From NCBI GenBank assembly GCA_949286445.1, contig CASECL010000065.1:1-9894 (forward strand): a stretch of 9,894 nucleotides of DNA, given 5' to 3'. A model generated the notes under the pieces. It saw nothing but the letters and a program-made list of their open reading frames with translations. It did not search any database and was not told the origin of the DNA. Position numbers and translations under genes: made by a program. The stretch is from an uncultured bacterium (GTDB taxonomy: Bacteria > Verrucomicrobiota > Lentisphaeria > Victivallales > Victivallaceae). Of the stretch, positions 1 to 5,310 are shown one piece after another (the first letter of the stretch is position 1; each line of letters opens with the position of its first letter).

Positions 1-153
1 CTGAAAAAATTATTTTATGACTTTTTCTTTAGCGTAAAACATTTTTATTTCCGGACATACTGCAAAAAAATCGAGATTGAAATAGAGCAAAAATAAATTT
101 ATTTCAAACAAGTTTTTTCAAAAAAATCACAGGTAATTTCATCCCCCAAACGC
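1..153. other. AT-rich intergenic stretch
   Basis: No gene is supported here on either strand. The sequence is much richer in A and T than the rest of the window, with several A and T runs. Its only clear structure is the inverted repeat at 77-107, described separately. The plus frame that reads into the broken gene at 154 is open back to base 97 and preceded by a TAA at 94-96, so the original start of that gene could lie a little upstream of 154. I see no convincing Shine-Dalgarno sequence or sigma-70 promoter. Confidence 0.6.
64..118. terminator. AT-rich inverted repeat with A/T flanks, possible weak bidirectional terminator
   Basis: TTGAAATA at 77-84 is matched by its exact reverse complement TATTTCAA at 100-107, giving 8-bp arms around a 15-nt spacer. 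A run of seven A lies at 64-70 and a run of six T at 113-118, so each strand shows a stem followed by a T run. The position suits termination of the minus-strand operon that ends at 447 and of anything arriving from the left. A perfect 14-bp palindrome (AAATAAATTTATTT, 91-104) overlaps the spacer and right arm. The stem has only one G-C pair, so it would be weak, and in such AT-rich DNA it could be chance or a protein-binding site. Confidence 0.3.
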
Positions 154-446
154 ATGGCAATCCCGGTTATTACCAGCCCGGGAATTGAACTTACCGGAGC
201 CAGTCCCCGGGAGGTTTTCCAAAAAGGCAGACTCCTGTTTGAATATATCAGCAAACTGCCTGAATTTGTCCCTGCCGATGCCCGGCTTAACTTTATGGAC
301 TTGTCAATTGAAGCGGAGGCTTTCGGCAGTGAAATAATTTTTTTCCTATTATGAAAATCCCACCGCCTCCAACCGTCTGCTTTCAGACGAAGGTTGAAAT
401 TGACGTTCTTACTATCCCCGCTGCCAGAAGAAAAAATGACTTTTAT
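154..446 (+). pseudogene. Broken uroporphyrinogen decarboxylase/MtaA-like gene, N-terminal fragment
   Basis: From 154 the first frame encodes an N-terminus resembling uroporphyrinogen decarboxylase-family methyltransferases: ITSPGIELTG, then a REVF-like helix, then MDLSIEAEAFGSEI, which matches the recurrent MDLSxEAEAFGA pattern I recall for the family. That frame ends at a TGA (352-354) just after a run of seven T (338-344). With one T fewer, reading continues in the second frame as SYYENPTASNRLLSDE (344-391) until a TGA at 395-397. It then continues in the third frame as KVEIDVLTIPAAR (390-428). The three pieces are collinear, as expected for one ancestral protein with two indels. The rest of the protein, about 300 residues including most of the barrel, is absent, and the third-frame similarity fades where the convergent oxidoreductase gene ends at 447. 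Homopolymer sequencing error could explain one shift but not the missing 3' part. The family assignment is from memory of the family pattern. Confidence 0.7.
371..395. other. Small hairpin in the broken gene, just downstream of the operon
   Basis: GTCTG (375-379) pairs with CAGAC (384-388) across a CTTT loop, and AACC (371-374) can pair with GGTT (392-395) around a three-base bulge. It lies about 50 nt past the stop codon of the last operon gene. No T run follows directly on either strand, so it is not a standard intrinsic terminator. It could protect the 3' end of the operon mRNA. The second frameshift of the pseudogene maps to its right arm. Confidence 0.25.
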
Positions 447-1643
447 TCAGCGTACTTCCGTCAGTTTTCCGGTTTCAAGTCCGGAAATAAAACAGCGTTT
501 TTCCAGGCTTTCCAGAAATAAATCCTCAATATTTTTTACTGCCCGTACTTCACTGCCGTCAGTATAAGGAGCAAGGAATGTATCCTGCTCCGGAATATCC
601 TTGATTTTAAAATTGCGGAAAGCATTTTCCACCACCCAGGTATGATTGCGTGCCATGTCCAGCGTTTCAACCACACTTTTGCCGTCACCACGCAAATGAT
701 TGTACAGGGCATCAAAAAGTTCCACCCGCAAAATGCTGTATTCCGGAAATATCACTGTCTCAATGACTTTTCCATTCCGGTCTGTCAGTTCACAGCGTTC
801 ATTGGAAAAAGTTATTGAACCATTTTCTCCGGCAATCCGGATTTCCGGATTAACCCGTTTTGAACAGCAGTGCACCACATAATAATACAGTTTTGCTCCG
901 TTTTCCACCTCGATTTCAAGCTGGGCGGCATCAAAATTTTCTATCTTGTTTGCCCGGTAAAGCTCAGCATTCAAAGCCACCGGCTTTGCGCTGGCATATT
1001 TATCCGGTGAAGCAAAATACAACATCAAATTAAGATAGTGCGCCAAAGCGTTATTGATTGGAGAATCCAGTATCATGCGTCCGTTGTGAATAATTTTGCC
1101 CGTCCAGTCGTTGCGGTGATAGTAGCGCAGTGAACGCGGCCAGAAAGCGTAACAGCTAAGCTCTTTAACTTTTCCGATTCTGCCGTCAGCGATATATTTC
1201 TTCACCCGGGCGGCATTGGCGGAATACACATGCTGGAAGCCGACAAAAACAGATTTTCCACTCTTCTCTGCCGCTGCGCGCATGGCATCCACATCCGCCA
1301 GACATCCGGCGGCGGGCTTTTCCACCAGCACATTGGCTCCGACTTCAAGGGCGGCAATGGTCATTTCCGCATGGAAACCTATTCCGGTGGGAATACAGCA
1401 CAGATCAATGTTTCCGGCATATTTTCCGAGCATCTCCCGGTAATCAGTAAATACTTCACAGCCAATCTCCCGCAAATGACGGTATCTTTCTGCCGCATCA
1501 GGATTGGTTTTTTCATTGATGACCGTGGCGGCAATAATCTCCGCCCGGCCGTTGGCGCGCTCACGCATCAGATCCCGGTAATGGCTTTCACCAAAACCGG
1601 TAACTCCGATCAGTGCGGCGCGGTAAACAGAATTTTTTTTCAT
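447..1643 (-). CDS. Gfo/Idh/MocA-family NAD(P)-dependent oxidoreductase
   Basis: This is a 398-residue cytoplasmic dehydrogenase of the glucose-fructose oxidoreductase/inositol dehydrogenase family, which oxidises or reduces a hydroxyl or keto group on a sugar, uronate or cyclitol using bound NAD(P). The Rossmann start is clear: AALIGVTGFGESH (residues 9-21) is the glycine-rich dinucleotide loop, followed by CCIPTGIGFH (82-91) and the hallmark EKP at 108-110. The second domain has D193 and H202 in ILDSPINNALAHYLN, at the place of the family's usual catalytic Asp/His motif, though the spacing is not canonical. The length is normal to slightly long, with an extra C-terminal tail of about 50 residues. 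The ATG overlaps the stop of the preceding gene as ATGA, with GGCGGA just upstream as a ribosome site, so translation is probably coupled. It is the last gene of the operon. The substrate cannot be named; the neighbours suggest a sugar released from a glycan. Confidence 0.9.
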   Translation of the reverse strand: MKKNSVYRAALIGVTGFGESHYRDLMRERANGRAEIIAATVINEKTNPDAAERYRHLREIGCEVFTDYREMLGKYAGNIDLCCIPTGIGFHAEMTIAALEVGANVLVEKPAAGCLADVDAMRAAAEKSGKSVFVGFQHVYSANAARVKKYIADGRIGKVKELSCYAFWPRSLRYYHRNDWTGKIIHNGRMILDSPINNALAHYLNLMLYFASPDKYASAKPVALNAELYRANKIENFDAAQLEIEVENGAKLYYYVVHCCSKRVNPEIRIAGENGSITFSNERCELTDRNGKVIETVIFPEYSILRVELFDALYNHLRGDGKSVVETLDMARNHTWVVENAFRNFKIKDIPEQDTFLAPYTDGSEVRAVKNIEDLFLESLEKRCFISGLETGKLTEVR

Positions 1644-3166
1644 TTTTCCGCCGTTTTCAAATATTTTAATATTTTTTGTATTGCGTAAACCGAATCATTC
1701 AGCGGATCCGGAGTCTTTTCCATAAAGTCCCACAGTTTGTGGGTGGACAGGAAAAGATCCGCCACCGGATCGCCGATCTGAAAAAAACCATGCTTTTTCT
1801 GCACGTTCCACAGGGCGTTGAACCCGATGTAACGGTAGTCAAATTCCTCCCGGTCCGGCCGGGAAAAAAGATAATCCATCAGTGCAATGTAACTTGCCGG
1901 ACTCTTCTCCCGGCGGTAAATTCCCACCAGACGGTAAAATTCAGCATAATCCGGCCGGTCATTCTCTTCAGCCGGGGTCAGCGACCAGTCTTTTTTCAAA
2001 TCCCACATCGCCCGGGAAACCTGGTTCAACACCGGAAGCATTCCGTTTATTCCGGGTTCAAACGCCTCATACACCACCCCGTCGATCCCCAGGGTGGCAA
2101 AATCCCGCAAATCCTGCAGATAAACTTTGAGATTAAAGGTCGGCACCCCGTACATGCACTGCATCATGAAGTTTTCAAACACATAGAGTTTACCGGGGTA
2201 AGCCTCCCGCCAATCCCGCAGCCGGTCATATAAGTAGGTATTGCAGGAACACCCCGCCGCTCTTTTGTCCACCGTCGCCATCAGCCCGGGTTCACGGGAA
2301 ACACTCTTCCCTTCCGGGTCCTTCAAACTGAATTCCCGATCCCGGGGATGGGTGTCAAACATGATTTTATCCAGTTTTTTCACCCGGTTCAGATCACCGG
2401 GCAGATGGTAACGCAGATAATAAAGCAGCAGTTCCCGCCTGCGGTCAGAAGCGGCATCAAAAAAATCATTGAACAATACCTCACACTGCGCCACCGGATC
2501 CAGTTTGACACATTTCCCGCAACGGCAGTAGTCAAAGTCATCACTGGTGGCAAACATCATGTCATCCAGTTCCGGGTGTTCCGCCAGATATTCAACCAGC
2601 CCCCGGCGGTAACGCGCCAGACCTTCCGGATTGGAAACGCACAGCCGGTCGGCGCATTCCAGTTTATCGCCTTTGGGGATGATTGAACCATCCTCACGCC
2701 GGGCAAAGTCCTCCCGGATATTGTATTTGCAGAAGGCTAAATTGTAATAAGTGTAGAAAACCTGTTCAATACCGCGTTTGGCGCACTCTTCCTCTATCAG
2801 TTTCCGGTTTTTCCAATAACCGTACTGGGTATGGATTATTATGGTATTGAAACGCCACCGGCCGCAGCGGTCAATAAATTTTTTCAACTGCTCCGGAGTA
2901 TGCCGGGAAAGGCTTTCACAGGGATTTACGCCCCGGATGGAAAATTCCGGGTTCCCCTCCCCGCAGACACCGCCTTTTTCCAGGAAATCATATACTCCGT
3001 ACAGCACGCCGCGGGCATTTCCGGCCCTGATCTGCAGCGTTTTGCCATCCCCGGAGAGACGGCGGATAAAGCCGTCGCTTCCGGCATCTCCGGAACGCCG
3101 GAAATCAATTTTCTTATCCGTCAGACTCCCGGCAAACGCCAATATTTTTTCTTCATTCAACGCCAT
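1640..3166 (-). CDS. DUF4838/GH20-like glycosidase candidate, no signal peptide
   Basis: The protein has 508 residues. The first 65 resemble the small N-terminal domain found before the barrel of GH20 and GH67 enzymes, ending in the typical ARGVLYGVYDFLE (51-63). A TIM-barrel-like region follows: WRFNTIIIH (104-112) as an early strand, then ATSDDFDYCRCGKC (206-219), whose CxCxxC motif is typical of DUF4838 proteins, and DGVVYEAFEPG (362-372) as a late strand with acidic residues that could be catalytic. No signal peptide or membrane segment is visible, so it should act in the cytoplasm on imported oligosaccharides. The three cysteines could bind a metal or be structural. The ATG starts one base after the TGA of the regulator gene, with GGAGAAGGAT upstream, and its own stop overlaps the oxidoreductase start. 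Hydrolase activity is inferred from fold and context; the substrate is unknown and DUF4838 itself has no firmly assigned reaction that I can cite. Confidence 0.75.
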   Translation of the reverse strand: MALNEEKILAFAGSLTDKKIDFRRSGDAGSDGFIRRLSGDGKTLQIRAGNARGVLYGVYDFLEKGGVCGEGNPEFSIRGVNPCESLSRHTPEQLKKFIDRCGRWRFNTIIIHTQYGYWKNRKLIEEECAKRGIEQVFYTYYNLAFCKYNIREDFARREDGSIIPKGDKLECADRLCVSNPEGLARYRRGLVEYLAEHPELDDMMFATSDDFDYCRCGKCVKLDPVAQCEVLFNDFFDAASDRRRELLLYYLRYHLPGDLNRVKKLDKIMFDTHPRDREFSLKDPEGKSVSREPGLMATVDKRAAGCSCNTYLYDRLRDWREAYPGKLYVFENFMMQCMYGVPTFNLKVYLQDLRDFATLGIDGVVYEAFEPGINGMLPVLNQVSRAMWDLKKDWSLTPAEENDRPDYAEFYRLVGIYRREKSPASYIALMDYLFSRPDREEFDYRYIGFNALWNVQKKHGFFQIGDPVADLFLSTHKLWDFMEKTPDPLNDSVYAIQKILKYLKTAEK

Positions 3167-3167
3167 T

Positions 3168-4535
3168 TCAATAGTATCCTTCTCCGCTGTATTCCCCCAG
3201 TCCCTGCCGGATCAATCCCCGCAGCAGTCCGGCCACTTCGCGGACATGTTCCTCAAAGTTCCCCTCCTGTCCGCGGAACAATCTTTCCAGCAGCCGCTCG
3301 GTTACCGGCAGTAATCCGGGAAAACCGTCAATATAGTTGCCCCGGGCACTGGGCAATGCCTCAAAAAATGCCGCATCACGTTTATCATCAAAGGATTTGC
3401 CATTTATTCCGCCCCCCCCGGTCACCGGGAACCCGTAGTGATGCTTGAAATACATCCGCTGAAATGACGGCGACAGTGCCTCTTTGAGAAAACGCCTGGC
3501 CACATCCTGCGGACATTCCCGTCGGATGCGCAGCACCTCCAGTGCCTGGGTGGAATAATCACAGCCTTCTTTGATCACCGGCAGCGTCACCACTCCGTAA
3601 TCATCAAAACCATGTTCCTGGAATAACTCAATATTAACCCGGTTCCCGACAAAGAAAACCGCTTCATTTTCAATGAATTTTTCTCTGAATTCATTGAACG
3701 TCACCGGACTGCCGTCAGCAGGAATATTCAATTTATCCCTCAATTCGCGCCAGAGTTTCAATCCCCGCATCGCTTCCGGGTGGTCCAGATGAACCGGATC
3801 AGCTTTATCCGCCGGATCAAATATTCTCCCCCCTGAACGCATCACCATAAATACCCATAAATTCAGGGGATCACCGTAATTGAAACGCAAATACCCCGGC
3901 ATCGAATCCGGCAGACGGTCAAGCATATTCACAAAATCCGCCCAGGTCCAGTTGTTTTCAGGAAACGCTATCTTATTATCCCGCAAAATCCTGCGGTTGT
4001 AAAACATCAGCCGCGGCGATACCGTCAACGGCACACCATGCACCTTTCCGCCGAGCGTGAACGGCTTGGCCAGCTCAAAGATCTTTTTCCTCTCCTCCTC
4101 CGGCAGAAAATCCAGCAGCGGAGCCAGATCCTGATAGGCCTGCATATTATGCTGTGATCTGACTACACCATGAACTTCAATCATGGCCCGGTTGAAACGG
4201 CTGACCGCATAAAACTCCGGTGAAATTTCCCGCAGTCTTTTCCGGTATTCGCCGAACCACTCAAATTGATGGTAATGGGTCAATACCGTATAACGCAGCA
4301 GCCGGTCCCGCCAGTTGCGCGCCACAAAAGTTCCGCTCCCGGAGAAAAGCTGAAGCACCCCGGCTGATGAAAGACTGGATAACTCATTCTGTACTGAAAG
4401 CAGTGACGTGGACAATTCCTCCGCCAGCTCACGCCCCCCCGGCAGTTTGCTTCCCTCGTCAAATGCGCCGCTTTCCAGTAAATCCAATATCCGGTTTCTT
4501 ATCAGAACCGTAGCCTTTCCATTTTTTTTCAGCAT
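3168..4535 (-). CDS. GntR-type regulator fused to a sugar-binding-protein-like domain
   Basis: Residues 1-73 form a GntR-type winged helix-turn-helix. IRNRILDLLESGAFDEGSKLP, LAEELSTSLLSVQNEL and GSGTFV match the family pattern, with LPGGRELAEEL in place of the usual LPSERELAEQL. Residues from about 80 to 440 look like a family 1 extracellular solute-binding protein (MalE-like): YQDLAPLLDF (134-143), GGKVHGVPLTVSP (162-174), MFYNRRILRDN (177-187), NNWTWADFVNML (194-205), FIENEAVFFVGN (287-298) and YGVVTLPV (313-320). There is no signal peptide or lipobox, so this is an intracellular sensor and not a transporter component. Only about 60 residues separate the DNA-binding head from the DLAPLL motif, so the first lobe is probably shortened. 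The gene sits mid-operon, so it most likely autoregulates the locus in response to a sugar. The start has GCGGGGAA upstream. The gene carries a G8 tract (3412-3419, encoding GGG of VTGGGG) and a G7 tract (4434-4440). Repression or activation cannot be told. Confidence 0.85.
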   Translation of the reverse strand: MLKKNGKATVLIRNRILDLLESGAFDEGSKLPGGRELAEELSTSLLSVQNELSSLSSAGVLQLFSGSGTFVARNWRDRLLRYTVLTHYHQFEWFGEYRKRLREISPEFYAVSRFNRAMIEVHGVVRSQHNMQAYQDLAPLLDFLPEEERKKIFELAKPFTLGGKVHGVPLTVSPRLMFYNRRILRDNKIAFPENNWTWADFVNMLDRLPDSMPGYLRFNYGDPLNLWVFMVMRSGGRIFDPADKADPVHLDHPEAMRGLKLWRELRDKLNIPADGSPVTFNEFREKFIENEAVFFVGNRVNIELFQEHGFDDYGVVTLPVIKEGCDYSTQALEVLRIRRECPQDVARRFLKEALSPSFQRMYFKHHYGFPVTGGGGINGKSFDDKRDAAFFEALPSARGNYIDGFPGLLPVTERLLERLFRGQEGNFEEHVREVAGLLRGLIRQGLGEYSGEGYY

Positions 4536-4561
4536 ATATTTCCCCGCTTATGGTAATTTTT

Positions 4562-5275
4562 CTACTTGCCCCCCCAGGTGGTGTAATCGCCCCAGAAGTA
4601 TTCCGTTTTATCATCCGGTATCATCGTATCCCGGCAGTAGGTTACATGTCCATCGACAAATCCCACACTCCGGGACAAATCCGGACCGTGACGAAGGTAA
4701 GTTACCCTCTCTTCAGGTTTTTTGCAATGGGTTTCATCAATAAATTCACCCTTGGTAGTGGTGTTAAGCTGGGTATCCATCAGCATGGCCCTCCCCGCGG
4801 CATTGGTGATGGTGTTGATGCTGACATAAGGCAGAATTGATCCGAAATTATTAGTTTTGGAAGTCATCTCTGAACTCATGTATTTATTGATGGCGTAATG
4901 GGAAAACCAATCATCTTTATTTGCCAGCGGAGTACTTTCCCGGGGACAGGTGAAAGGTTTTTTCAGCTGCAGTGTCTGCTGATCCAGAAAGGGATCTTTT
5001 CCGGCGATATCGGCTTTCACCCCCACATACGGTGACACCGTGGTCTGCCAGCGGCGCACCGGAAGTTTGCGCCATTTGAAAGGTATCGCGCCGCCGGAAT
5101 CCCCGGCATAAGCCAGAAAACCGGCAGACAGACTGCGGACATTATTGATACACTGTACATTTTTTGCCCGGTCCCGCGCGCTGGCCAGTGCAGGCAGCAG
5201 CATGGATGCGAGAATTCCGATAATGGCGATAACAACCAGAAGCTCGATCAGGGTAAATTGAGTTTTTTTATTCAT
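4562..5275 (-). CDS. Type IV pilin-like/pseudopilin protein with H-X-DG C-terminus
   Basis: The 237-residue protein begins MNKKTQ, then FTLIELLVVIAIIGIL and a short linker ending in LLPALASARDRA. This is a class III prepilin signal with the conserved Glu at +5 (E11) and one membrane helix (about 7-30). The residue before the cleavage point is Gln6 instead of the usual Gly. The body has FTCP (108-111) and HYAIN (126-130), and near the end RHGPDLSRSVGFVDGHV, the histidine-to-DG signature of the large Planctomycete/Lentisphaerota pseudopilin group, here with 11 residues between H196 and D208 instead of the usual nine. An upstream TTG at 5312-5314 would give a 13-residue extension, but the ATG at 5273-5275 has a strong GAGGG four bases before it, so I chose the ATG. 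It lies 35 nt after the beta-helix gene and 26 nt before the regulator. Its job in a sugar operon is unknown; surface display or help with secretion are guesses. Confidence 0.88.
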   Translation of the reverse strand: MNKKTQFTLIELLVVIAIIGILASMLLPALASARDRAKNVQCINNVRSLSAGFLAYAGDSGGAIPFKWRKLPVRRWQTTVSPYVGVKADIAGKDPFLDQQTLQLKKPFTCPRESTPLANKDDWFSHYAINKYMSSEMTSKTNNFGSILPYVSINTITNAAGRAMLMDTQLNTTTKGEFIDETHCKKPEERVTYLRHGPDLSRSVGFVDGHVTYCRDTMIPDDKTEYFWGDYTTWGGK

Positions 5276-5290
5276 TTTTCCCTCTTCACG
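5276..5290 (-). promoter_or_regulatory. Ribosome binding site that fixes the pseudopilin start
   Basis: Read on the minus strand this is GAAGAGGGAAAA directly before the ATG. The purine-rich AGAGGG core is at a workable distance and is much better placed than the GGAG lying only two bases before the alternative TTG at 5314. It decides the start in favour of the shorter protein, which begins with a typical short basic prepilin leader. Confidence 0.65.
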
Positions 5291-5310
5291 GTTAATAATT
5301 ATTGACTGCT

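Noticed and set aside
77..105. Sigma-70 promoter (TTGAAA at 77-82) for the broken gene
   Set aside because: At about 17 nt spacing the -10 position reads TATTTC, a poor match, and the AT-rich background makes such hits cheap.
1230..3448. Several plus-strand open frames of 80-200 codons opposite the three metabolic and regulatory genes
   Set aside because: They are antisense to well-supported genes, overlap each other, and give low-complexity Pro/Arg/His-rich translations without recognisable motifs.
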